Source of the DNA: Devosia elaeis | GTDB lineage: Bacteria; Pseudomonadota; Alphaproteobacteria; Rhizobiales; Devosiaceae | Length of the DNA: 64,000 nucleotides | Reading direction: 5' to 3' | Assembly: GCF_001650025.1 (NCBI RefSeq) | Contig: NZ_LVVY01000062.1 | Location: 1-64,000, forward strand | Shown: positions 1 through 7,333 of the stretch, piece after piece | Layout: every line of letters starts with the position of its first letter | Position numbering within the stretch: position 1 is the stretch's first letter | The notes under the pieces: model-generated | Told to the model about the DNA's origin: nothing | Databases searched by the model: none | The model's input: only the letters and a program-made list of their open reading frames with translations | Made by a program: the position numbers and the translations under genes

Positions 1-279
1 CGCCTAACCATCCACGGTTGCTCGACCCGAGGGTTCTTCCTTGCCGGCCTTTCCGCCCGCCGCGTTGCTCTCGGGCCTGACCCAAGGACCGGTGAACACA
101 GGCATCATGGCATCGGCTCAAGCCCTTTGAACGCCCTCGGGTGGAGCCCGAGGGTGACGAGCGGCGAATGGGGTGACGAGGGTGACGCGCGGTGGGGTGG
201 GGGCGGCCCGAGGATGACGAGCAGTGGTGGGTGACGAGCGGTGCGTGGGGTGCCGGAGCGCGTTGTCGGCGGCGTCGGT
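1..279. other. Intergenic leader of the window, no gene
   Basis: I see no convincing gene here. The sequence holds GC-rich intergenic repeat material, including a stem formed by CCCTCGGG and CCCGAGGG around 135-153. It is followed by several degenerate copies of a GGTGACGAGCGG-like motif up to about 240. The same stem plus motif recurs at 21281-21341, downstream of the chemoreceptor gene, so it is an interspersed repeat rather than a unique regulatory site. Confidence 0.6.
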
Positions 280-702
280 TCAGAGGTTGGTGAGGAGGGT
301 GTCGAGTTTGCCCAGAAATTCCTTCCAGCCGGCATGGGCGCCGCCATAGGCCTGTTTCTGATCGGGGCGGAAGCCGGATTGCTCGACGCGCAGGCGGGTG
401 CCGGTCGCACTGGGGGTCAGGGTGAAGGTGACGACGCTGTCGAGGGCATAGGCCGGGTCGTCATTGGCGAAGGTCCAGGTATAGGAGAGGCGGCGCTGGG
501 GCTCGATGGCGCGCACTTCGCAATCGAGCACGCCGCCCCATTCGCCGCGCAGCTGGAACTTGTGGCCAAGGGCCGGCACGAAATCGTTCTGCATCAGCCA
601 GTCGGCGATGAGATGGGGCTGGGTCAGGGCGCGCCAGAGCTTTTCGGGCTGGTGGGCAAAGTCGCGCTCGATGGTCATGGTGCGCAGGTCGGTGTCGGTC
701 AT
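280..702 (-). CDS. SRPBCC/AHSA1-family START-like protein
   Basis: The 140-residue protein has the usual length of the activator-of-Hsp90-ATPase-1-like group of the SRPBCC fold. It opens with a typical first strand and the helix segment HQPEKLWRALTQPHLIADWL. The central R-x-Y-T-W-T-F strand and the C-terminal helix (GWKEFLGKLDTLL) are also typical. These proteins form a hydrophobic pocket for small ligands; the ligand here is unknown. The start codon overlaps the stop of the upstream DUF1801 gene by 4 nt (699-702), so the two are translationally coupled. It is the last gene of an ArsR-led operon, a common context for this family. Confidence 0.85.
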   Translation of the reverse strand: MTDTDLRTMTIERDFAHQPEKLWRALTQPHLIADWLMQNDFVPALGHKFQLRGEWGGVLDCEVRAIEPQRRLSYTWTFANDDPAYALDSVVTFTLTPSATGTRLRVEQSGFRPDQKQAYGGAHAGWKEFLGKLDTLLTNL

Positions 703-1097
703 TTGGCTTTCCCGGCGCTGTTGGCGGCGATGGCGGCGCGGATCAGCGCGACGAAGGCCGCCTCATCGATGTTTTCGCCCTCGCGGAAATCGATGGCGCG
801 GCGGGCATTGCCCTCGAGGCTGGAATTGAACAGCCCGGCGGGGTCGGGCAGCGCGGCGCCCTTGGGAAAGGTGGTCTTGATGGCGGCCTTATAGGCCTCG
901 CCGGTGCAGATGATGCCGTCGCGCGACCAGACGGGCTGGTTCCACTTGAATTCCTCGACGATGTCCGGATCGGCCGAGAGGATCAGCCGGCGGAGGCGGG
1001 CCAGCATGTCGCCGCGCCAGCCGCCCAGCTCGGCGATGCGCTGGTCGATCATGGCGGGTGCCTGGGACTGGTCGAGATGGGCTGTGGCTTTGGGCAT
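699..1097 (-). CDS. DUF1801 (YdhG-like) protein, copy 1
   Basis: This 132-residue cytoplasmic protein matches the DUF1801 pattern. It has an N-terminal helix pair (IAELGGWRGDMLARLRRLIL), then the EEFKWNQPVWSRDGIICTG core, a Lys-Thr-Thr-Phe strand and a C-terminal helix. The biochemical role of DUF1801 is not established. It lies 7 bp downstream of a second DUF1801 gene and overlaps the AHSA1 gene by 4 nt, so it belongs to the ArsR operon. The two DUF1801 genes are clearly diverged in sequence, so they are not a recent duplication. Confidence 0.8.
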   Translation of the reverse strand: MPKATAHLDQSQAPAMIDQRIAELGGWRGDMLARLRRLILSADPDIVEEFKWNQPVWSRDGIICTGEAYKAAIKTTFPKGAALPDPAGLFNSSLEGNARRAIDFREGENIDEAAFVALIRAAIAANSAGKAK

Positions 1098-1104
1098 GGG
1101 GACC

Positions 1105-1527
1105 TCAGAATTTCTCGGGCGGCAGGAGACTGGCCTGCTTCACCCAATCGGCGAACTGGATGGGGTCGAAGCCCTTGTCCTCGTAGACGTCGAGATAGCG
1201 GACATTGGGCTGCTTGGAGGTGCCGGGGGGCAGGGGCTCCATCAGGGCGCCGGAGGGGAAGGCGACCTTGATATATCTGGTCATGCAATGGAAGGAGACG
1301 AACCAGTCCTTGTAGGAATGGCCATAAAAGGGGCTGTTCCACTTCACCATCTTGCAGAGGCCGGGGACGGCCTCGGTGATGACGGCATCGAGGCGGCGGC
1401 CCATATCCTGTTTCCAGCCGGGCATGGCGGAAAGATAAAGCTCCACCACTTCGGGGCCATCGCCCTTGGCGATCTGGGGATTGCCGCCCGAAAGCAGGAC
1501 GACGTCCTTTTGCTGCTTCTCTGCCAT
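1105..1527 (-). CDS. DUF1801 protein, copy 2
   Basis: The 140-residue protein starts at the ATG at 1527. The open frame continues upstream, but that part overlaps the membrane-protein gene and looks non-coding. The family core is seen in KMVKWNSPFYGHSYKDWFVS followed by an F-x-x-M-T-R-Y-I-K-V-A-F strand and a Gly/Pro-rich loop. The N-terminal LLSGGNPQIAKGDG segment is typical of the longer DUF1801 subgroup. The molecular function is unknown. It sits 8 bp after the small membrane protein gene in the ArsR operon. Confidence 0.78.
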   Translation of the reverse strand: MAEKQQKDVVLLSGGNPQIAKGDGPEVVELYLSAMPGWKQDMGRRLDAVITEAVPGLCKMVKWNSPFYGHSYKDWFVSFHCMTRYIKVAFPSGALMEPLPPGTSKQPNVRYLDVYEDKGFDPIQFADWVKQASLLPPEKF

Positions 1528-1535
1528 GAGGCGCC

Positions 1536-1745
1536 TCAACCTGCTGTGCGGCGGCGTGAAAAATAGGGCCGGAAGAACATATAAAGCCCGGTGAACATCA
1601 AAAGAAAGAGCGGCGGCAGGGGCAGGTAATAGAGCCATTCCACCGCAAGGCCCATGAAGATGGCCGCGAAATTGGCGATGACGGTGAGGGTGAAGACGAG
1701 CGAGAGCCAGCGGTGGCTCTGGCGCAGGAAAGCGTTCCAGTTCAT
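1536..1745 (-). CDS. Small two-helix membrane protein
   Basis: This 69-residue protein has two predicted transmembrane helices, about residues 14-36 and 40-60. A basic C-terminus (FSRRRTAG) suggests that the end stays in the cytoplasm. No enzymatic motif is visible and I do not recognise a named family. Its start overlaps the stop of the ArsR gene by 4 nt (1742-1745), so the two are almost certainly cotranscribed. Small proteins of this type are often found next to ArsR/AHSA1 pairs; the role is unknown. Confidence 0.7.
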   Translation of the reverse strand: MNWNAFLRQSHRWLSLVFTLTVIANFAAIFMGLAVEWLYYLPLPPLFLLMFTGLYMFFRPYFSRRRTAG

Positions 1746-2065
1746 TGGTCCATCCTTGTGAGCAGGTCGTCGAGCTGGTCCAGGCGCCGGTCCCAGAAGG
1801 CGCGCATGTCCTGGGTCCAGTCATCGAGCGGGGCGAGCGCCGCGAGATCGGCGCGATAATGGGTCTGGCGGCCGGCGGGGCGATCGCGCACGAGACCGGC
1901 CCGCCGCAGCACGGCCAGGTGCTTGGAGACGACGGGCTGGGAAACGCCCGAGCCGGCCGTGAGCGCGCCCACGCTGTGCTCGCCCTCCCGGCAGAGCCGT
2001 TCGAACAGGGCGCGCCGCGTGGGATCGGCCAGGGCGCGGAACAGAAGATCGGGCGCGGATTGCAT
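1742..2065 (-). CDS. ArsR-family transcriptional regulator
   Basis: The 107-residue winged-helix protein has the ArsR layout: LFRALADPTRRALFERL at the N-terminus, then the recognition helix region GVSQPVVSKHLAVLRRAGLV and a wing with DRPAGRQTHYR. The metal-binding ELCVCDL box of ArsR/SmtB sensors is absent. It therefore belongs to the metal-independent branch usually paired with AHSA1 proteins, as here. It leads a compact operon (ArsR, membrane protein, two DUF1801, AHSA1). A strong inverted repeat lies just upstream at 2072-2097 and is the likely autoregulatory operator. Confidence 0.88.
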   Translation of the reverse strand: MQSAPDLLFRALADPTRRALFERLCREGEHSVGALTAGSGVSQPVVSKHLAVLRRAGLVRDRPAGRQTHYRADLAALAPLDDWTQDMRAFWDRRLDQLDDLLTRMDQ

Positions 2066-2071
2066 TGCGAA

Positions 2072-2118
2072 AACCCATAGCTGTTTGGCTATGGGTTGAC
2101 TTATAGCTATCGAGCTAT
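2072..2118. promoter_or_regulatory. Probable ArsR operator, perfect 10-bp inverted repeat
   Basis: Arms AACCCATAGC (2072-2081) and GCTATGGGTT (2088-2097) are perfect reverse complements around a 6-nt spacer. A second palindromic stretch, ATAGCTAT-CG-AGCTAT, follows at 2103-2118. Together they begin 7 bp in front of the ArsR start codon. ArsR proteins bind such dyads at their own promoter. Assigning it to this regulator is inference. Confidence 0.55.
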
Positions 2119-2138
2119 GAATGAGTCAAGCGCAACGT

Positions 2139-2711
2139 TCAGCGGCGGCTGAGGGCCAGATGCTGGAGCAGGATGATGGTCTTGGCGTCGATGATGCGGC
2201 CGGTGGCGATCATGTCGAGGGCCTCGGCCAGGGGCAGTTCGACCAGCTCGATCTCTTCGCCCTCCTCGACCAGGCCGCCGCCGGCATGGCGCAGGGTGCC
2301 GGCATTGTAATGGCCGAGAAAGAGGCTGACTTTTTCGGTCAGCGAGCCGGGGCTGGCATAGCAATTGCAGACATGGGTGACGGAGACGGGCGCGTGCCCG
2401 GTTTCCTCCAGCGCCTCGCGGGCGGCGGCGATTTCGGGGGCCTCGCCATCGAGCAGGCCGGCGCAGACCTCGAGCAGGTCGGGATCGTCGCCATTGAGAT
2501 GGACGGGCACGCGGAACTGGCGGACCAGCAGCACCGTCTCGCGGGCCGGATCGAAGAGCAGCATGGCCGCAGCGCTGCCATGGTCGTAAATCTCGCGCTG
2601 CAGGCGCTGCACCTGGCCGTCGCGGCGGCGGTAATCCAGGGTGAAATTGGTGAGGCTGCCCCAGTTCTTGGCCAGGGTGTCGGCGGCGATGATGGTGATA
2701 CGTTCGGTCAT
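2139..2711 (-). CDS. nudK: NudK-type Nudix hydrolase (GDP-mannose pyrophosphatase-like)
   Basis: The 190-residue protein carries a Nudix box in the NudK spacing: GLLDGEAPE, then the catalytic helix REALEETG. The flanking segments YASPGSLTEK, AGGGLVEEGEEIEL and RIIDAKTIILLQHL also follow the Escherichia coli NudK pattern. The family hydrolyses GDP-mannose and related nucleoside diphosphate sugars in a Mg-dependent reaction. ADP-ribose pyrophosphatase activity is the main alternative. It is transcribed in the same direction as the ArsR operon but starts about 70 bp upstream of that operon's regulator, beyond the operator. Confidence 0.82.
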   Translation of the reverse strand: MTERITIIAADTLAKNWGSLTNFTLDYRRRDGQVQRLQREIYDHGSAAAMLLFDPARETVLLVRQFRVPVHLNGDDPDLLEVCAGLLDGEAPEIAAAREALEETGHAPVSVTHVCNCYASPGSLTEKVSLFLGHYNAGTLRHAGGGLVEEGEEIELVELPLAEALDMIATGRIIDAKTIILLQHLALSRR

Positions 2712-2791
2712 GGCGGTGCAATAGCGAGCGGCGGGGCCGGGGGGAAGGGGGAAGGCCGGGGCGTGGCGCTTGGTCCGTGACTTTTCACGAT

Positions 2792-2866
2792 GTCATCCCC
2801 GCGAAAGCGGGGACCTCCGTTATTCATACAGTCGCAAACAGAGGTTCCCGCTTTCGCGGGAATGAC
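2792..2866. repeat. REP-like inverted repeat with 25-nt arms
   Basis: A 25-nt arm at 2792-2816 matches the reverse complement of 2842-2866 at 23 of 25 positions. The two mismatches keep the inner CCCGCGAAAGCGGG dyad, so each arm is itself a hairpin. The type, 'ATTCCCGCGAAAGCGGGAA', is common in intergenic DNA of alphaproteobacteria. A diverged copy is at 6145-6212. It separates the convergent or divergent units nudK and sdhC. Confidence 0.8.
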
Positions 2867-2935
2867 GCCGTGGGTAAGAGGCGAGAATGACGCCGTGGGT
2901 GAGCCGCGGGAACGACGCCGTGGGTGAGGAAAGCG
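2860..2935. repeat. Short tandem repeat, about 20-22 bp period
   Basis: Three imperfect direct copies of a unit containing GAATGACGCCGTGGGTGAG run on from the right arm of the palindrome, near 2861, 2885 and 2910. The unit combines the tail of the palindrome (GGGAATGACG) with CCGTGGGT, so it probably arose by local duplication of the repeat end. No function is evident. Confidence 0.7.
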
Positions 2936-3136
2936 CGCCCAAGGCGAACATTCCGCCCGCAGCAAGCCGCAATCCGAACAGGTCGTGCGCTATGCGAACA
3001 AAGTGCGGAATGCGCCGAAAGTTGCAATTCGTGGCGGTTTCGGGGCTTTGATTTCGGACGGATTGGGCGTTAGAAACCTCGAACCATTCCAAACTGAGCG
3101 CGGTCTCATGTCGCGCCCGAGGCCCCGGATCGCCCC

Positions 3137-3523
3137 ATGTCTGTCAGAGCCCGCCCCACATCCCCGCATTTGCAGATCTACCGCTGGACCATCACCATGG
3201 CCATGTCGATCCTCCATCGCGCCACCGGCATCGCCAATTATGCCGGCATGGCGCTGTTCGCGATCTGGCTGGTCGCGGCGGCGATGGGGCAGGAGGCGCT
3301 GACCGCCGTCAATTTCATCTATGGCAGCTGGCTGGGCCAGGTGGCGCTGTTCGGCTTCACCTGGAGCCTGGTGCATCACATGCTGGGGGGCTTGCGCCAC
3401 TGGGTCTGGGATTTCGCGGTGATGATGGAGCCGGGGCAGCGCGAGGCCCTGGCCTGGGCGACGCTGGCCGGCTCGGTGATCCTCACCCTCCTCATCTGGA
3501 CCGTTTTCGTGTGGGCTGCCTGA
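3137..3523 (+). CDS. sdhC: Succinate dehydrogenase cytochrome b556 subunit SdhC
   Basis: The 128-residue membrane anchor has three predicted helices. It carries the family signature from RPTSPHLQIYRW and SILHRATGIANY to HHMLGGLRHWVWDF, which contains the heme-ligand histidine and the quinone-site serine/arginine region. With SdhD it anchors SdhAB in the inner membrane, binds heme b and passes electrons to ubiquinone (complex II). It starts the sdhCDAB operon, and sdhD follows after 1 bp. Confidence 0.95.
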   Translation: MSVRARPTSPHLQIYRWTITMAMSILHRATGIANYAGMALFAIWLVAAAMGQEALTAVNFIYGSWLGQVALFGFTWSLVHHMLGGLRHWVWDFAVMMEPGQREALAWATLAGSVILTLLIWTVFVWAA

Positions 3524-3524
3524 T

Positions 3525-3917
3525 ATGCGTGAAACCCCGATCACCAAGACCATCATCGCCGATCCGCGCAGCCATTACGGCAATGGCCCGGCCTCGACGC
3601 GCCATTTCATCACCCAGCGGGTCACCGGGCTGGTCAATGTCGTCTTCCTGGGGCTCCTGCTGTTCCTGGTGGTGCGGCTGGCCGGGCAGGACCGGACCGA
3701 TCTCGTGGCCGTCATCGGCAATATGGTCGTGGGCCTGCCGCTGATGGTGCTGATCGCCATCGTGGCGGTGCATATGCGCAATGGCATGCGCGATACGCTC
3801 GAGGATTATTTCGCCGGCCGCATGTATCGGCTGGTGATGGGCCTCAACACTTTCTTCTGTCTTGTCGTGGCGCTGGCCGGTATCGGCGCCGTCGCGAAAA
3901 TCGTCTTCTGGGGTTGA
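3525..3917 (+). CDS. sdhD: Succinate dehydrogenase membrane anchor SdhD
   Basis: The 130-residue protein has three predicted transmembrane helices. It shows the [10 protein letters not shown] segment and the [13 protein letters not shown] motif, whose histidine is the second axial heme ligand in the family and whose D-x-x-x-D-Y is the quinone-site region. It is the partner of SdhC in complex II. Spacing to sdhC is 1 bp and to sdhA 4 bp, so the three are tightly coupled. Confidence 0.94.
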   Translation: MRETPITKTIIADPRSHYGNGPASTRHFITQRVTGLVNVVFLGLLLFLVVRLAGQDRTDLVAVIGNMVVGLPLMVLIAIVAVHMRNGMRDTLEDYFAGRMYRLVMGLNTFFCLVVALAGIGAVAKIVFWG

Positions 3918-3921
3918 TCTC

Positions 3922-5733
3922 ATGGCCGCTTACGAATTGATCGACCACGAATTCGACGTGGTGGTGGTCGGCGCCGGCGGCGCGGGTCTGCGCGCCACGC
4001 TCGGCATGGCCGAGCAGGGTTTCAATACCGCCTGCATCACCAAGGTGTTCCCGACGCGCTCGCATACGGTGGCGGCGCAGGGCGGCATCGCGGCCTCGCT
4101 GCAGAATATGGGCCCTGATAGCTGGCAATGGCACATGTACGACACCGTCAAGGGGTCGGACTGGCTGGGCGACAACGACGCCATGGAATATCTGGCGCGC
4201 GAGGCCCCGGCGGCGATCTATGAGCTGGAGCATTACGGCGTGCCCTTTTCGCGCACGACCGAGGGTAAGATCTACCAGCGGCCTTTCGGCGGGCACATGA
4301 CCGAATTCGGCGACGGCCCGCCGGTGCAGCGCACCTGCGCCGCCGCCGACCGCACCGGGCACGCGATCCTCCACACGCTCTATGGGCAATCGCTGCGCAA
4401 TGACGCGCAATTCTTCATCGAATATTTCGCGCTCGACCTGATCATGGGCGATGACGGCTCCTGCCAGGGCGTGATCGCCTGGAAGCTGGACGACGGCACG
4501 CTGCATCGCTTCCGCGCCAAGCTGGTCGTCTTGGCCACTGGCGGCTATGGCCGCTCCTATTTCTCGGCCACCTCGGCCCATACCTGCACCGGCGACGGCA
4601 ATGGCATGGTGGCGCGGGCCGGGCTTCCCTTGCAGGATATGGAATTCGTGCAATTCCACCCGACCGGCATTTATGGCGCGGGCGTTCTGATCACCGAAGG
4701 CGCGCGGGGCGAGGGCGGATATCTCACCAATTCGGAAGGCGAGCGCTTCATGGAGCGCTATGCGCCCAATGCCAAGGACCTGGCCAGCCGCGACGTGGTC
4801 TCGCGCTGCATGACGCTCGAAATCCGTGAAGGTCGTGGCGTGGGTCCGAAGAAGGACCACATTTACCTCCATCTCGACCATCTCGATCCCAAGGTGCTGC
4901 ATGAGCGGCTGCCGGGCATTACCGAGAGCGCCAAAATCTTCGCGGGTGTCGACCTGACGCGCGAGCCGATCCCGGTGCTGCCGACGGTGCATTACAATAT
5001 GGGCGGCATCCCGGCCAATTATCACGGCGAAGTGCTGAACCCGACGGCGGACGATCCCAACCGCATCGTACCAGGCCTGATGGCGGTGGGCGAAGCGGCC
5101 TGTGCCTCGGTCCACGGGGCGAACCGGCTGGGCTCGAATTCGCTGACCGACCTCGTGGTGTTCGGCCGCGCGGCGGCCTTGCGCGCCGGCAAGGTGCTGG
5201 ACAAGGCGGCGCCGGTGCCCGGCATCAACAAGGCGCAGGACGAAAAAATCCTCGCCCGCTTCGACCGGTTGCGCCATGCCGATGGCAGCCAGCCGACGGC
5301 CAAGCTGCGCGACGAGATGCAGCAGACCATGCAGAAGGATGCGGCGGTGTTCCGCACCGACGCCTCGCTGAAGCAGGGCGTGGCCGCGATGAGCGAAATC
5401 TACAAGCGCCTGCCGGACGTGAAGGTTTCGGACCGCTCGCTGATCTGGAATTCGGACCTGGTGGAAACGCTGGAACTCGAAAACCTGATGACCTGCGCCA
5501 TCGCCACGGTGGTGTCGGCCGAGGCGCGGCACGAAAGCCGCGGCGCCCATGCGCATGAGGATTTCCCCAATCGCGACGACGTGGAATGGCGCAAGCATAC
5601 GCTGGCCCATGTCGATGTCGAGAGCGGGGCGGTGACGCTGGGCTATCGGCCGGTGATCACCGAGCCGCTGACGCCAGAGGACCAGGGCGGGATCGATCTC
5701 AAGAAGATCGCCCCCAAGGCGCGGGTCTATTGA
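3922..5733 (+). CDS. sdhA: Succinate dehydrogenase flavoprotein subunit SdhA
   Basis: The 603-residue flavoprotein oxidises succinate to fumarate at the inner face of the inner membrane. The FAD dinucleotide fold [17 protein letters not shown] is near residue 15. [17 protein letters not shown] contains the histidine that carries covalent FAD. Substrate-site motifs QFHPTG and [13 protein letters not shown] are intact. I chose the ATG at 3922 because the family starts with this short [17 protein letters not shown] lead; the in-frame upstream extension overlaps sdhD. A small secreted protein gene separates it from sdhB. Confidence 0.97.
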   Translation: MAAYELIDHEFDVVVVGAGGAGLRATLGMAEQGFNTACITKVFPTRSHTVAAQGGIAASLQNMGPDSWQWHMYDTVKGSDWLGDNDAMEYLAREAPAAIYELEHYGVPFSRTTEGKIYQRPFGGHMTEFGDGPPVQRTCAAADRTGHAILHTLYGQSLRNDAQFFIEYFALDLIMGDDGSCQGVIAWKLDDGTLHRFRAKLVVLATGGYGRSYFSATSAHTCTGDGNGMVARAGLPLQDMEFVQFHPTGIYGAGVLITEGARGEGGYLTNSEGERFMERYAPNAKDLASRDVVSRCMTLEIREGRGVGPKKDHIYLHLDHLDPKVLHERLPGITESAKIFAGVDLTREPIPVLPTVHYNMGGIPANYHGEVLNPTADDPNRIVPGLMAVGEAACASVHGANRLGSNSLTDLVVFGRAAALRAGKVLDKAAPVPGINKAQDEKILARFDRLRHADGSQPTAKLRDEMQQTMQKDAAVFRTDASLKQGVAAMSEIYKRLPDVKVSDRSLIWNSDLVETLELENLMTCAIATVVSAEARHESRGAHAHEDFPNRDDVEWRKHTLAHVDVESGAVTLGYRPVITEPLTPEDQGGIDLKKIAPKARVY

Positions 5734-5837
5734 TTTGTGCCATCTGTGCGAAGAGCGCAGCTATGACGATTTCCGGCCGGCGCCCTGCGCGGCGCCCGGC
5801 CAGGACAGGCAAGATGAACGGAAAGTCGGAGCCGACG

Positions 5838-6125
5838 ATGCGGAAAATTCTCCTGGCGCTGCCCCTGCTGGCACTGAGCAGCCTGCCGGTCCTGGCGGCC
5901 CCGACCGCCGCGCAGAAGGATGAATTCTATTCGGTCTGCATGGGCATTTCGCAGGATGCGGCCCTGTGTGGCTGCAAGGCCGATGCGGCGATGAGCCTGA
6001 TCGACGAGCGCTTCATGGGCGTGGTGATCGCCTCGATGAAGGGCGGATCGCCGGCGGCCGAGGATTTCCGGGCCTATAATGCCTATGTCGCCAAGTCGAA
6101 CCAGGTGTGCAAGCCGAATTACTAG
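5838..6125 (+). CDS. Small secreted four-cysteine protein inside the sdh operon
   Basis: A 95-residue protein starts with a signal peptide (MRKILLALPLLALSSLPVLA, cleavage after VLA-A). The mature part is about 75 residues and carries four cysteines (SVCMG, ALCGCKAD, QVCKP), an even number suited to two disulfides. CGCKA is followed by a helical segment. The ATG at 5838 has CGGAG seven bases upstream; an earlier in-frame ATG at 5814 would spoil the signal peptide. It sits 104 bp after sdhA and 148 bp before sdhB on the same strand. I recognise no named function. Confidence 0.75.
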   Translation: MRKILLALPLLALSSLPVLAAPTAAQKDEFYSVCMGISQDAALCGCKADAAMSLIDERFMGVVIASMKGGSPAAEDFRAYNAYVAKSNQVCKPNY

Positions 6126-6144
6126 GCGGCGCCGACGATATTCG

Positions 6145-6212
6145 GAGTGATTCCTGCGAAAGGGAATCTCCGGTCAAAGAACAACAGGGGTTCCCGCCTG
6201 CGCGGGAATGAC
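6145..6212. repeat. Diverged REP-like palindrome between the small ORF and sdhB
   Basis: Left arm GATTCCTGCGAAAGGGAATC and right arm GGTTCCCGCCTGCGCGGGAA resemble the 2792-2866 element in outline but are degenerate. The right half is still a good hairpin (TTCCCGC-CT-GCGCGGGAA). It lies inside the sdh transcription unit, where such hairpins can influence mRNA processing; that effect is not shown. Confidence 0.6.
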
Positions 6213-6273
6213 CCGGATGAAGAGACGAAATTCCTGAGCCGGCCCCGGCTTGTTGAGAAGGAAGAGCGAGAAA

Positions 6274-7059
6274 ATGGCCGAACTGACGTTGCGCAAGGCC
6301 GATCAGCCGCAAAAGGGCAAGACCTGGCCCAAGCCGGAGGGCGCGACGCGCCTGCGCGAATTCCATATCTATCGCTACGATCCGGACAAGGCGGACAACC
6401 CGCGCATCGATACCTATTTCGTCGACCTGGACGATTGCGGCCCGATGATCCTGGACGCGCTGCTCTATATCAAGAACAGAACCGACCCGACGCTGACGCT
6501 GCGCCGTTCCTGCCGCGAGGGCATTTGCGGCTCCTGCTCGATGAATATCAACGGGCTCAATACCCTGGCCTGTACCAAGGGCATGGATGACAGCTCGGGG
6601 CCGATCAAGATCTATCCCCTGCCGCATATGCCGGTGGTCAAGGACCTGGTGCCGGACCTCTCCAATTTCTACGCCCAGCACCGCGCCATCGAGCCCTGGC
6701 TCAAGACCACCTCGCCGACGCCGGAAAAGGAATGGACGCAATCGGTGGAGAATCGCGCCAAGCTGGACGGGCTCTATGAATGCATCCTGTGCGCCTGCTG
6801 CTCGACCTCCTGCCCGTCCTATTGGTGGAATGGCGAGAAATATCTGGGCCCGGCGGCCCTGCTGCAGGCCTATCGCTGGCTGATCGACAGCCGTGACGAG
6901 ACCCAGCCCGAGCGGCTCGACAATCTCGAAGACCCGTTCAAGCTCTATCGCTGCCACACGATCATGAACTGCGCCCAGGTCTGCCCCAAGGGGCTGAACC
7001 CGGCCAAGGCCATCGCGCAGATCAAGAAGATGATGGTGGATCGCAAGGTCGCGGCGTGA
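6274..7059 (+). CDS. sdhB: Succinate dehydrogenase iron-sulfur subunit SdhB
   Basis: This 261-residue subunit passes electrons from FAD to quinone through three Fe-S clusters. [12 protein letters not shown] plus a distal cysteine (LNTLAC) bind [2Fe-2S]. [12 protein letters not shown] binds [4Fe-4S], and [17 protein letters not shown] completes the [3Fe-4S] and [4Fe-4S] sites. The ATG at 6274 follows GAGAAGGAAGAGCGAG and gives the family length. The TTG at 6250 would add eight residues with no support. It is the last gene of sdhCDAB. Confidence 0.96.
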   Translation: MAELTLRKADQPQKGKTWPKPEGATRLREFHIYRYDPDKADNPRIDTYFVDLDDCGPMILDALLYIKNRTDPTLTLRRSCREGICGSCSMNINGLNTLACTKGMDDSSGPIKIYPLPHMPVVKDLVPDLSNFYAQHRAIEPWLKTTSPTPEKEWTQSVENRAKLDGLYECILCACCSTSCPSYWWNGEKYLGPAALLQAYRWLIDSRDETQPERLDNLEDPFKLYRCHTIMNCAQVCPKGLNPAKAIAQIKKMMVDRKVAA

Positions 7060-7134
7060 GTTCGCTTTTGAGCTGAAACGCCTTTAGAGCGCTTCAGTCC
7101 ATTGGCTGAAACAGCGGCCGCTCACGCTCGACGT

Positions 7135-7214
7135 TGTCGTCATTGCCGGGCTTGTCCCGGCAATCCATCTTGCCGCGAGCATGGACCACCGGGACAAGCC
7201 CGGTGGTGACGATG
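7135..7214. repeat. REP-like palindrome downstream of sdhB
   Basis: Two hairpins, TGCCGGGCTTGTCCCGGCA (7144-7162) and CACCGGGACAAGCCCGGTG, are arranged as an inverted pair. Their flanks GTCGTCA and TGACGA are also complementary. This is a third palindrome family in the window. It could act as the transcription end of the sdh operon, but there is no T-run. Confidence 0.7.
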
Positions 7215-7333
7215 GCGGGGTGGATTTTGGCATTCCCGGCCTCGTGGTTCGACAGGCTCACCATGAGGTCTTCAAGAATAGGGAAACGGCGGGGTCTGGC
7301 CCCGCCGTTCTGCATTTGGCGCTGTGGCCGGGC

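Larger units (their letters stand above)
2712..3136. other. 425-bp gap: palindromic repeat and sdh promoter region
   Basis: No gene is supported. The left half holds the palindromic repeat at 2792-2866 and a tandem repeat described separately. The right half (about 2940-3136) is unique sequence in front of sdhC and should contain the sdh promoter. I cannot place -35 and -10 boxes with confidence. Confidence 0.5.

Noticed and set aside
2860-2935. Possible CRISPR array from tandem units
   Set aside because: Units abut with no unique spacers of constant length, and no cas genes are present.
3844-5610. 588-codon minus-strand ORF over sdhA
   Set aside because: It is a shadow of the GC-rich third-position pattern of sdhA on the other strand, has no domain and no ribosome site, and is fully covered by a clear gene.
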